Origin: Fidelibacterota bacterium
GTDB taxonomy: Bacteria > Fidelibacterota > UBA8477 > JABMPR01
Length of the DNA stretch: 7,352 nucleotides
Direction of reading: 5' to 3'
Assembly (NCBI GenBank): GCA_030596225.1
Contig: JAUVKO010000100.1
Coordinates: 1-7,352 of the forward strand
Positions 1 to 7,296 of this stretch are shown one piece after another. Every line of letters begins with the position of its first letter. Position 1 is the first letter of the stretch. The position numbers and the translations under genes were made by a program. Below the pieces are notes generated by a model. That model was not told where the DNA came from, ran no database searches, and was given only the letters and a program-made list of their open reading frames with translations.

Positions 1-47
1 TGATGTTTTACGAACAAATCTCACGATCAAATCCATTCGATATATAC

Positions 48-53
48 AGGAGA
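48..53 (+). promoter_or_regulatory. Ribosome binding site of nifJ
   Basis: AGGAGA lies 5 nt upstream of the ATG at 59 and is a strong Shine-Dalgarno match. It supports that start, as does the N-terminal protein sequence, which begins where PFOR homologues begin. The remaining upstream bases (1-47) show no convincing promoter, so the promoter or an upstream gene of the operon may lie outside the window. Confidence 0.8.
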
Positions 54-58
54 AATAA

Positions 59-3000
59 ATGAACCGCAAGATGGTAACCATCGACGGGAATGAAGCTGCT
101 GCTTACATTGCCCATAAAACCAACGAAATTTGTGCTATTTACCCAATCACACCTTCATCCAACATGGGTGAGCATGCTGATGCCTTTTCGGCTCAGGGAC
201 AAAAAAATATCTGGGGTACCATTCCCACTGTGGAAGCAATGCAGAGTGAGGGTGGGGCAGCAGGTGCTTTACACGGAGCCCTGCAAACCGGCGCTTTGAC
301 TACTACTTTCACAGCTTCGCAGGGCTTGCTCCTGATGATCCCCAATATGTATAAGATTGCCGGTGAATTAACACCGACGGTTTTCCATGTATCGGCTCGT
401 TCTCTGGCAGCTCAGGCACTGTCTATTTTTGGTGATCATTCAGATATCATGGCAACCCGGGCAACCGGTTGGGCTATGCTGTCTGCTAATTCGGTTCAGG
501 AAGTCATGGATATGGCTCTTATTGCCCAGGCTTCCACCTTGCAGACCCGAGTGCCTTTCATTCACTTTTTCGATGGTTTCAGAACCTCACATGAGGTCAT
601 GAAGATCGAACAGCTTAGCGATGATGACATTAAAGGCATGATCGATGATGAGTGGGTGATCGCTCACCGTAACCGTAAAATGAATCCCAATAATCCGGTT
701 CTCCGGGGAACTGCCCAGAATCCGGATGTGTTCTTCCAGGGTCGTGAGACTGTAAACCCTTTTTATGAAGCAACTCCTGAGATTGTGCAAAAGACCATGG
801 ATCGCTTTGAGAGTATCGTGGGACGTAAATATCGTCTATTTGATTATGTCGGTGCAGCTGATGCTGAAAAGGTGATCATTATCATGGGCTCTGGTGCTGA
901 AACTGTTGAAGAGACTGTGAATCAAATGATTAATGAGGATGAAAAGGTCGGTATGGTTAAAATTCGTCTTTTCAGGCCTTTCTCAATCGAAGATTTCATT
1001 TCCGCACTACCTGCTTCCGTGAAAAAGATCTCTGTGCTTGATCGAACCAAAGAACCGGGTGGCGTCGGTGAACCCATGTATCAGGATGTGATCACAGCTT
1101 TTGCTGAAGCTCAGAGTGAATCTTATTACCAGTTTGATAAAATGCCGCTGATCGTAGGTGGTCGCTATGGTCTTTCCTCTAAAGAATTCACTCCGGCAAT
1201 GATCAAGGGTGTTTTTGATGAACTAGATAAGGATAAACCCAAGAACCATTTTACGATTGGTATTAATGATAATGTTTCCTTTACCTCTCTGGATTATGAT
1301 CCTGAATATAGAACTATAAAAGGTGATGTTTTCCGTGGTATGTTCTTTGGTCTGGGAGCTGATGGAACTGTAGGAGCCAACAAAAACTCGATCAAGATCA
1401 TTGGTGAAGGGACTGACAACTATGCCCAGGGATATTTTGTTTATGACTCCAAGAAATCAGGTAGTACTACCACATCTCACTTAAGATTTGGAAAAGATGA
1501 GATCAAATCCACCTATCTCATTGACAAAGCCAACTTTATTGCCTGTCATCAGTATGAACTATTAGAGCAGTTTGACATTCTGTCTAAAGCTGAAGAGGGG
1601 GCGACTTTTCTGCTGAATAGTCATTTAAACAAAGATGAGATATGGGGTGCCTTACCTCGTCATTACCAGAAGCAGATCATTGATAAGAAGCTCAAATTTT
1701 TTGTGATCGATGCAGTGACTGTTGCCAAAGAAACCGGCATGGGCATGCGAATCAATACCATCATGCAGACCTGTTTCTTCGCTATCTCCGGTATCTTGCC
1801 AAGAGATGAATCAATCGCCAAGATCAAGGAAGCTATTAAAAAAACTTATGGTAAGAAGGGAGATGCCGTCGTTGAGAAAAACTTTCATGCTGTGGATCAA
1901 TCAGTATCCAATCTTTTTGAAGTTGATGTTCCCGATACACTGAGCGGCAGCGATGTTCGTCACTTGATCGTTCCAGAAGCAGCCCCTGAATTTGTACAAA
2001 AAATAACTGCTGAAATCATGGCCGGACGTGGTGATAATATACCTGTGAGCGACATGCCAATCGATGGAACCTGGCCTACCGGCACGACTCAGTGGGAGAA
2101 ACGAAATGTTGCTTTAGAGATTCCGATCTGGGAACCTGATATCTGTATTCAGTGTAACAAATGTGCCTTGGTTTGCCCCCATGCCGCCATTCGTCCCAAA
2201 GTGACTGCAGAAAATGCATTTGAGGGCGCTCCCGATACCATTAAGCATATCGCTGCCAAGGGCAAGGAATGGGAGGCTGGTTCACAATATATTCTCCAGG
2301 TGGCTGTTGAAGATTGTACAGGGTGTAATCTCTGTGTTGAGGTCTGTCCGGCCCGCGATAAGACCAATCTAAGCCGTAAAGCCATCAACATGGCGCCCCA
2401 ACGTCCTTTACGTGAAACTGAGCGTGCCAATTGGGATTTCTTCTTAGATCTGCCTGAGGTGGATCGAAATAACGTAAAACATGAAGCAGTCAAAGGTGCT
2501 CAATTTCTCCAACCTCTCTTCGAGTTCTCCGGAGCCTGTGTGGGTTGTGGTGAAACACCCTATGTGAAGCTAACCTCCCAACTTTTTGGGGATCGCATGA
2601 TCATTGCCAATGCCACGGGTTGTTCATCCATCTATGGTGGAAACCTGCCTACCACGCCCTGGACCAAGAACAAGGATGGACGTGGCCCAACCTGGAATAA
2701 CTCACTTTTTGAAGACACTTCCGAATTTGGTTTGGGATTTCGTTTGACCATCGACAAACACCGTGAACATGCTGTAGAACTAATGGCTTTGTTGAAGGAT
2801 GAGATCGGCTCAGAGTTAGTTGATGCGATTACAAATGCATCCGAAGCTAACGAGCCTGAGATATTTGAACAACGTGCCCGCGTTCAGAAAATGATGTCAC
2901 TCGTTGAAAAGCTGGATACTCCTTTGAGCAGACAGCTGCTATCTGTTGCCGATAATCTGGTGAAGAAGAGTGTCTGGATCATGGGTGGTGATGGCTGGGC

Positions 3001-3622
3001 TTACGATATAGGTTATGGTGGTCTCGACCATGTTATAGCCTCTGGTAAGGATGTGAATATCCTGGTACTCGATACGGAGGTTTATTCCAACACTGGTGGC
3101 CAAAAATCTAAATCGACACCGTTAGGAGCTGTGGCCAAGTTCGCTGCTGCTGGTAAACCCACTCCTAAGAAGGATCTGGGGATGATGGCTATGAACTACA
3201 AGAATGTCTATGTTGCTTCTGTAGCTATGGGCTCAAATGATGCTCAGACTGTCCGCGCTTTTATGGAAGCTGAAGCCTATCCGGGTCCATCCCTCATCAT
3301 TGCCTATAGTCAGTGTATTGCCCATGGTATTGATATGACCAAGGGCATGAATCAGCAGAAACTGGCTGTAGAAAGTGCTTATTGGACACTCTATCGATAT
3401 AATCCGCTTTTGGCGGCAGAAGGTAAGAATCCCTTAAAACTGGATTCAAAACCACCGAAAAGGCATGTACGTGAGTATTCTTCGAATGAAACTCGATTTA
3501 CCATTCTAAATCGTATCAATCCGGCAGCGGCTGAGGAATATCTTGAAAGATCAGATAAAGCAGCCAAGGAAAAGTATAATTACTATGCCAAGCTGGCTGC
3601 CATGTCATACGATGAAATTTAA
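59..3622 (+). CDS. nifJ: Pyruvate:ferredoxin (flavodoxin) oxidoreductase, single-chain
   Basis: This cytoplasmic enzyme oxidises pyruvate with CoA to acetyl-CoA and CO2 and reduces ferredoxin or flavodoxin. The 1187-aa chain has the full order of fused PFOR domains. The N-terminal pyrimidine-type TPP/substrate domain (about 1-250) carries YPITPSS (28-34), with Thr31, Glu64 and Arg114 at the positions known in Desulfovibrio PFOR. Domain II covers about 260-380. The gamma/CoA-linked domain (about 415-620) includes SHLRFG at 473-478. A two-cluster ferredoxin domain has Cys696/699/702/706 and Cys753/756/759/763, each run ending in CP. The TPP domain carries GDG (977-979) and SNTGGQ (1010-1015). 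Proximal-cluster ligands are Cys827, Cys830, Cys855 and Cys1086. The chain stops soon after the core, so the C-terminal extension of Desulfovibrio africanus PFOR appears absent. No frameshift or missing ligand was seen. A DHOD-like gene follows after 25 bp. A related 2-oxoacid could be the true substrate, but the single-chain form and YPITPSS favour pyruvate. Confidence 0.97.
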   Translation: MNRKMVTIDGNEAAAYIAHKTNEICAIYPITPSSNMGEHADAFSAQGQKNIWGTIPTVEAMQSEGGAAGALHGALQTGALTTTFTASQGLLLMIPNMYKIAGELTPTVFHVSARSLAAQALSIFGDHSDIMATRATGWAMLSANSVQEVMDMALIAQASTLQTRVPFIHFFDGFRTSHEVMKIEQLSDDDIKGMIDDEWVIAHRNRKMNPNNPVLRGTAQNPDVFFQGRETVNPFYEATPEIVQKTMDRFESIVGRKYRLFDYVGAADAEKVIIIMGSGAETVEETVNQMINEDEKVGMVKIRLFRPFSIEDFISALPASVKKISVLDRTKEPGGVGEPMYQDVITAFAEAQSESYYQFDKMPLIVGGRYGLSSKEFTPAMIKGVFDELDKDKPKNHFTIGINDNVSFTSLDYDPEYRTIKGDVFRGMFFGLGADGTVGANKNSIKIIGEGTDNYAQGYFVYDSKKSGSTTTSHLRFGKDEIKSTYLIDKANFIACHQYELLEQFDILSKAEEGATFLLNSHLNKDEIWGALPRHYQKQIIDKKLKFFVIDAVTVAKETGMGMRINTIMQTCFFAISGILPRDESIAKIKEAIKKTYGKKGDAVVEKNFHAVDQSVSNLFEVDVPDTLSGSDVRHLIVPEAAPEFVQKITAEIMAGRGDNIPVSDMPIDGTWPTGTTQWEKRNVALEIPIWEPDICIQCNKCALVCPHAAIRPKVTAENAFEGAPDTIKHIAAKGKEWEAGSQYILQVAVEDCTGCNLCVEVCPARDKTNLSRKAINMAPQRPLRETERANWDFFLDLPEVDRNNVKHEAVKGAQFLQPLFEFSGACVGCGETPYVKLTSQLFGDRMIIANATGCSSIYGGNLPTTPWTKNKDGRGPTWNNSLFEDTSEFGLGFRLTIDKHREHAVELMALLKDEIGSELVDAITNASEANEPEIFEQRARVQKMMSLVEKLDTPLSRQLLSVADNLVKKSVWIMGGDGWAYDIGYGGLDHVIASGKDVNILVLDTEVYSNTGGQKSKSTPLGAVAKFAAAGKPTPKKDLGMMAMNYKNVYVASVAMGSNDAQTVRAFMEAEAYPGPSLIIAYSQCIAHGIDMTKGMNQQKLAVESAYWTLYRYNPLLAAEGKNPLKLDSKPPKRHVREYSSNETRFTILNRINPAAAEEYLERSDKAAKEKYNYYAKLAAMSYDEI

Positions 3623-3631
3623 GTAAAGACT

Positions 3632-3638
3632 AAAGGAT
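3632..3638 (+). promoter_or_regulatory. Ribosome binding site of the DHOD-like gene
   Basis: AAAGGAT sits in the 25-bp gap after the nifJ stop, about 10 nt before the ATG at 3648. It is weaker and slightly farther from its start than the nifJ site. No terminator or promoter fits in this gap, which supports co-transcription with nifJ. Confidence 0.6.
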
Positions 3639-3647
3639 ATAGTTATT

Positions 3648-4652
3648 ATGCGCCTAAGCACAAAGTATATGGGTCTGAAGCTGAAAAATCCTTTAGTCCC
3701 GTCTGCTTCACCCTTGACAGAGAAACTGGACAGGATCAAGATTCTGGAGGATAATGGAGCATCTGCTGTTGTGCTATTCTCTTTGTTTGAAGAACAGATC
3801 GAGCAGCAAGACAGTTCGCTTGAGTTTTTCATGGAATATGGAGCCGATTCGTATGCAGAAGCACTAAGCTATTTCCCTAAGGCTCATGAATTTATGAGTG
3901 GCCCCCAGGAATACCTTGAAAATGTTCGCAAGATCAAGGAAGGGGTGGATATTCCGGTTATTGCCAGCTTGAATGGCGCTACACCAGGTGGCTGGATGGA
4001 TTATGCCAAAAAATTGGAAGCAGCAGGAGCTGATGCCTTAGAGCTGAACATTCATTATTTACCAGTGGATTTTAGTGAAACCAGTGCCGCTGTGGAGAAA
4101 CGATATACAGATATCGTAGGCTGGGTGAAAAACAATGTCACTATTCCGGTAGCTGTTAAGATCGGTTCACGATTCAGTTCCTTGCCGGCTGTTGCTAAAG
4201 CTCTGGAAGGTGTTGGTGCAGATGCGTTGGTCATGTTCAACCGCTTTTACCATCCCGACATTGATCTGGAGAAATTGGAAACCAAGCGTCAGATTCAGCT
4301 AAGCCATTCACGGGAAATTCGCTTGGCCATGCGTTGGATTTCCATCTTGCGCGGAAATGTAGGGGTAAGCTTTGCTGCCAGTGGTGGTGTTCACAATGCA
4401 CAGGATGTTTTGAAGCTGATCATGTCTGGTGCAGATGTGACCATGTTAGCATCTGCTCTCATGGCCCATGGACCTGAAACTATGAAAACGATCCTGAAAG
4501 ACCTGATCACCTGGATGGATGAGAACGAGTATCAGAGTCTATCCCAGATGAAGGGTAGTATGAGTTTGATCCATTCACACAAACCTCAGACCCTGGTGCG
4601 CGATAATTATATGCGCACGCTCTTGGAATTTCAGGCCAACAACAAACTTTAA
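3648..4652 (+). CDS. Dihydroorotate dehydrogenase-like FMN-barrel flavoprotein
   Basis: The 334-aa protein has the (beta/alpha)8 FMN-barrel layout of the PyrD superfamily, with no signal peptide or membrane segment, so it is probably cytosolic. The N-terminus (YMGLKLKNPLVPSASPL, 7-23) matches the opening strand of DHODs. VAVKIGS (168-174) supplies Lys171, in the position of the FMN-contacting lysine. The C-terminal phosphate-binding part is SGGVHNAQDV (245-254) followed by SGADVTMLASALMAHG (260-275). The strand that should hold the NxSCPN-like substrate motif reads ELNIHYLP (132-139), so the Cys or Ser base and the following Asn are not evident. Orotate formation is therefore doubtful, and I do not call it pyrD. 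It starts 25 bp after nifJ and ends 17 bp before an intrinsic terminator, so it is the last gene of that operon. From memory, DHOD-like genes recur beside nifJ in other bacteria, which hints at a redox role tied to PFOR. The substrate is unknown. Confidence 0.85.
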   Translation: MRLSTKYMGLKLKNPLVPSASPLTEKLDRIKILEDNGASAVVLFSLFEEQIEQQDSSLEFFMEYGADSYAEALSYFPKAHEFMSGPQEYLENVRKIKEGVDIPVIASLNGATPGGWMDYAKKLEAAGADALELNIHYLPVDFSETSAAVEKRYTDIVGWVKNNVTIPVAVKIGSRFSSLPAVAKALEGVGADALVMFNRFYHPDIDLEKLETKRQIQLSHSREIRLAMRWISILRGNVGVSFAASGGVHNAQDVLKLIMSGADVTMLASALMAHGPETMKTILKDLITWMDENEYQSLSQMKGSMSLIHSHKPQTLVRDNYMRTLLEFQANNKL

Positions 4653-4669
4653 CCCGATAATTATTTTAG

Positions 4670-4700
4670 GCAGAGTCCGGGAAACCGGACTCTGCTTTTT
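4670..4700 (+). terminator. Rho-independent terminator of the nifJ operon
   Basis: A perfect 11-bp GC-rich stem (4670-4680 pairing with 4685-4695) closes a GAAA tetraloop and is followed directly by TTTTT (4696-4700). It begins 17 bp after the stop codon of the DHOD-like gene. It ends the nifJ transcript and makes the downstream peptidase a separate unit. Confidence 0.95.
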
Positions 4701-4847
4701 ATCAATATTACCACCACAAACTCTTTAATCATTGCTATACCAAAACTTTTTGAGAATGATAGTTTGACCTATCAAAAACAGCAGTCTAGGACAGATTTTA
4801 CCATTTACTGATTTTAATCCATACGAGAACCTCTTGTCTTGGGTTTT

Positions 4848-4931
4848 CCGTTCGTGAGTTCTTCTTGAACGGGTGATTGAGTCAAAAGGTACTTAACCTG
4901 TTTTCAACGAACGGAGTGAGTCAAACAGGTT
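4848..4931. repeat. Tandem diverged repeat with 9-bp hairpin
   Basis: Two imperfect direct copies are visible. GAACGG at 4867-4872 followed by TGAGTCAAA at 4878-4886 recurs as GAACGG at 4909-4914 and TGAGTCAAA at 4917-4925, a period of about 40 bp with a 3-nt indel. An inverted copy of the core, CCGTTCGT, lies at 4848-4855 (matching ACGAACGG at 4907-4914). The second copy sits in the loop of a perfect 9-bp stem (AACCTGTTT 4895-4903 with AAACAGGTT 4923-4931, 19-nt loop). There is no U-tract, so this is not a terminator. It looks like a small palindromic intergenic repeat. Confidence 0.7.
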
Positions 4932-4966
4932 TATGATATTCAGGATCGGTTGAAACCAGTTTAGCT

Positions 4967-5142
4967 TGTCCATCGTAGCCTTGTGCGAAGATGGGTCGTC
5001 GCTATGCCTAGTTTTGCCGAAACGGTCTTCGCCCACCTTCCATAGTACGCAGTACAGCGGACAGGCGCAGGCAGGTAGTTTTATGAACGAAGACGGGTGT
5101 TAATCTGCCTGTCCGGCGTAGCTCAATGAGCGAAGACGGATG
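4967..5142. repeat. Mosaic palindromic repeat element (REP/MITE-like)
   Basis: One short unit of the form TGTCCNNCGTAGC / loop / GCGAAGAYGG appears several times. Unit 1 (4967-4995) folds as an imperfect hairpin, 4969-4979 against 4985-4995. Unit 2 is inverted: TCTTCGC at 5026-5032 and CGGACAGGC at 5058-5066. A partial copy of the right arm lies at 5083-5099. Unit 3 (5107-5142) folds as 5112-5123 against 5129-5140. Units 1 and 3 are direct copies about 144 bp apart, with 11 of 13 bases matching in the left arm. The partial copy and unit 3 match at 15 of 17 bases, 43 bp apart. CGGACAGGC (5058-5066) is the exact inverse of GCCTGTCCG (5107-5115). There is no transposase or coding sequence. It is probably a non-autonomous dispersed repeat with degenerated copies; other genome copies cannot be seen from here. 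Confidence 0.75.
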
Positions 5143-5244
5143 GTTAAAATGAATTTATTTTGGACAAGCATGCTCTTTAATCAATTCAGTTTCTCTGCCA
5201 TTGTATCTTATTGCTAAAGCGTCTATTTTTCGCACCAAAGCATT

Positions 5245-5251
5245 TAAGAGG
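5245..5251 (+). promoter_or_regulatory. Ribosome binding site of the M1 peptidase gene
   Basis: TAAGAGG ends 5 nt before the ATG at 5257. The protein from this ATG begins directly with a signal peptide, which supports the chosen start. Confidence 0.65.
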
Positions 5252-5256
5252 TTATT

Positions 5257-7224
5257 ATGAAATTATTTAATATTCTGTTCATCATATTAATCAGCATTAC
5301 AGCTTGGTCACAAGAGGCTGAGCAGACCAATATCCCCTGCAAACCTCTGGCAAAGATGGCCAGTCATTATGATCAACTTGCCAAAGCCTCATTAAGAGTG
5401 GGGGGGGGCGATTGGGATGTTCATTATTATGATTTGAACATAGATATTGATATAGCCACAGAGATAATCCACGGAACTGTTGAGGTTCACCTGACATCGG
5501 ATATTTCTAGTTTGGAGAATATCCAGCTGGATCTCAGCGATCTTCTGACGGTAGACTCAGTTTATCTGGGTGGCGTTGATTTTAATCACGCTTCCAATAT
5601 TCTTAACATAACTCTGGACGGAAGCTATGGGATCGATGACCCTGCCGTTGTGGGAGTTGCCTATCACGGACATCCCCTTGAGAGTGGTTTCCAGGCTTTT
5701 GAATTTGGTACTCAAAATGGTATTCCAATGATATCGACTCTCAGTGAGCCTTATGGTGCCAGAACCTGGTGGCCTTGCAAGGATGTCCCCACGGATAAAG
5801 CTGACTCCGTTAGAATCGGCATTACAGTAGATGATGCATTAACTGCAGTTTCCAACGGTCTGCTCATATCTGAGATCGATAATCTGGATGGTACAAAAAC
5901 CTGGGATTGGAAACATAAATATCCCATCGCAACTTATTTGGTTTCTCTGGCAATCACTGAGTATGAATATTGGGATGATACTTTTTATTTTGCTGATGGT
6001 GATTCCATGCTCTTGGAATACTGGATGTATCCTAACTATGCAATTGAGAGTAATATTGCGCGTTGGAATTTAACAGGGGATATGATTGAGATATTCAATG
6101 CAGCCTATGGGGATTATCCTTTCTCAAACGAAAAATATGGTATGGCTCAGTTTGGGTGGGGAGGAGCCATGGAACATCAGACCTGTTCCAGCATGGGAAA
6201 TTCCGGGGAGAATACTATTGCCCATGAATTAGCGCATCAATGGTGGGGCGATCTGGTGACTTGCAGTGATTTTCACCATATCTGGATCAATGAGGGTTTT
6301 GCCACCTATTCAGAAGCAATATATTGGGGTGCCAAAAATGGTGAAGATGCTTACCATACACACATGGCCTATAAAGACAGAGATTATTACGGTTCCATTT
6401 ATCGAAATAATTTATCTGATGTTTGGGAGATATTCGATTATATCGTCTATGGAAAAGGGGCCTGGGTCCTGCATATGCTACGCCATGTGATGGGAGATGA
6501 TACCTTTTTTGAAACCTTGGCTCAGTATCGGGATACCTACCAATTCAGTCATGCTTCTACTGAAGATTTTCAAGCTGTGGCTGAGGCGGTCTGGGGACAG
6601 GATATGGAGTGGTTCTTTAATCAATGGATCTATGGTTCCGGGAAACCGGATTACCGCTGGTGGTGGAGTGCAACTCAACAAAATGATTTTGGCGCTACAG
6701 AAATAAGGATTCACATTGATCAGATTCAGGAAAAAGGTATACCCATTTTCAAGATGCCTATCGACCTCAGGTTTGAGGGTAATGGTTTTGATACAACGAT
6801 GGTCATCTGGGATTCTTTGAAATCCCAGGACTTCACAATTAACCTGGATTTTCCACCAAATACTGTGGCATTCGATGAACAGATCTGGATCCATAAACTG
6901 GCTTTACAAGTTGTCGGACTGGATGATCCAGAATACTTACCCGAAGCGTTCCACCTTTTGGAAGCCTTCCCTAATCCTTTTAATAGAGGAATTACCATTC
7001 CATATGCTGTAAGCTCTCATTTTGAAGGGGAACTTTCGATTTTCGATCTAAAAGGAGCTCAGGTGCACTCTTGCAGACTCTCCCATAGTGAATCAGGTCA
7101 ATACAGTGTGAGATGGAATGGAATTGATGATCATGGGCAGCCTCTGCCATCCAGTATATATATTGCTCAGATCAATTCCAGGGGCAATCAAGCTGTCACC
7201 CAGAAGATATCACTAATTAAATAA
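5257..7224 (+). CDS. Secreted M1-family metallopeptidase with C-terminal sorting domain
   Basis: This zinc aminopeptidase-type enzyme probably acts outside the cytoplasm on peptides. Residues 1-18 form a signal peptide: Lys2, a hydrophobic core, likely cleavage after AWS. The M1 N-terminal beta domain runs from about 54 to 225. The catalytic domain has GAMEH (303-307), HELAH (323-327) and WINEGFAT (343-350). Zinc ligands are His323, His327 and Glu346, spaced as HExxH-x18-E; the general base is Glu324 and Tyr398 in YGKG fits the transition-state tyrosine. The usual GAMEN motif ends in His instead of Asn. A beta-rich segment follows (about 475-550); the long helical domain of classical aminopeptidase N is missing. 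Residues about 566-655 form a FlgD-like / T9SS type A domain starting FPNPFN (571-576), with WNGIDDHG (620-627), SSIYIAQI (632-639) and a terminal KISLIK. It is transcribed alone, after a long gap. A run of nine G lies in codons 48-51. Exact specificity, and whether it is released or surface-anchored, are not shown. Confidence 0.93.
   Translation: MKLFNILFIILISITAWSQEAEQTNIPCKPLAKMASHYDQLAKASLRVGGGDWDVHYYDLNIDIDIATEIIHGTVEVHLTSDISSLENIQLDLSDLLTVDSVYLGGVDFNHASNILNITLDGSYGIDDPAVVGVAYHGHPLESGFQAFEFGTQNGIPMISTLSEPYGARTWWPCKDVPTDKADSVRIGITVDDALTAVSNGLLISEIDNLDGTKTWDWKHKYPIATYLVSLAITEYEYWDDTFYFADGDSMLLEYWMYPNYAIESNIARWNLTGDMIEIFNAAYGDYPFSNEKYGMAQFGWGGAMEHQTCSSMGNSGENTIAHELAHQWWGDLVTCSDFHHIWINEGFATYSEAIYWGAKNGEDAYHTHMAYKDRDYYGSIYRNNLSDVWEIFDYIVYGKGAWVLHMLRHVMGDDTFFETLAQYRDTYQFSHASTEDFQAVAEAVWGQDMEWFFNQWIYGSGKPDYRWWWSATQQNDFGATEIRIHIDQIQEKGIPIFKMPIDLRFEGNGFDTTMVIWDSLKSQDFTINLDFPPNTVAFDEQIWIHKLALQVVGLDDPEYLPEAFHLLEAFPNPFNRGITIPYAVSSHFEGELSIFDLKGAQVHSCRLSHSESGQYSVRWNGIDDHGQPLPSSIYIAQINSRGNQAVTQKISLIK
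5400..5408 (+). repeat. G9 homopolymer inside the peptidase gene
   Basis: Nine consecutive G span codons 48-51 (Val-Gly-Gly-Gly), just after the signal peptide and before the first M1 beta strand. As written, the frame is intact. A run this long is a known hotspot for slippage during replication and for sequencing error. Confidence 0.85.
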
Positions 7225-7238
7225 TCCTAAATATCGTA

Positions 7239-7272
7239 TGACGAGGAATGAGATACATTTAATTCCTCGTCA
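7239..7272. repeat. Perfect 11-bp hairpin after the peptidase gene
   Basis: TGACGAGGAAT (7239-7249) pairs with ATTCCTCGTCA (7262-7272) around a 12-nt loop, starting 15 bp after the stop codon. No T-run follows on either strand, so it is not a canonical intrinsic terminator. It could protect the 3' end of the mRNA or help end transcription with the next hairpin. Confidence 0.6.
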
Positions 7273-7296
7273 CCTGATGCACCCGGAGTTCATGGG

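Larger units (their letters stand above)
4701..5256. other. Long non-coding gap with repeats
   Basis: These 556 bases hold no ORF with coding character and no recognisable tRNA or other structured RNA of a known family. The first part (4701-4847) is AT-rich and contains only a small 6-bp hairpin (4757-4762 with 4769-4774). Two repeat blocks follow (4848-4931 and 4967-5142), richer in GC than the flanks. About 115 AT-rich bases then lead into the peptidase gene and should hold its promoter, though no clear -35/-10 pair stands out. Confidence 0.75.

Noticed and set aside
1..58. TGA at 1-3 as the stop of an upstream gene
   Set aside because: With no preceding sequence the frame cannot be established; any three bases could give a stop by chance.
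2149..2493. Open frame of 114 codons on the minus strand inside nifJ
   Set aside because: It lies entirely over the ferredoxin-cluster region of nifJ, whose cysteine motifs prove the plus-strand frame; the minus-strand product has no recognisable domain.
4757..4774. Small hairpin TGATAG / CTATCA after the nifJ operon terminator
   Set aside because: A 6-bp AT-rich stem in an AT-rich region is expected by chance, and no T-run follows on either strand.
4848..5142. CRISPR array or attachment-site interpretation of the intergenic repeats
   Set aside because: Copies are imperfect, occur in both orientations and lack regular unique spacers; there are no cas genes, integrase or tRNA nearby.
5201..5229. 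Possible promoter for the peptidase: TTGTAT, 17-nt spacer, TATTTT
   Set aside because: Only half of the -35 bases match a sigma-70 consensus, and the AT-rich context makes chance matches likely; promoter rules for this lineage are unknown to me.
6478..6894. Open frame of 138 codons on the minus strand inside the peptidase gene
   Set aside because: It is antisense to well-conserved M1 coding sequence, has no domain or convincing start context, and is best explained as a shadow of the real gene.
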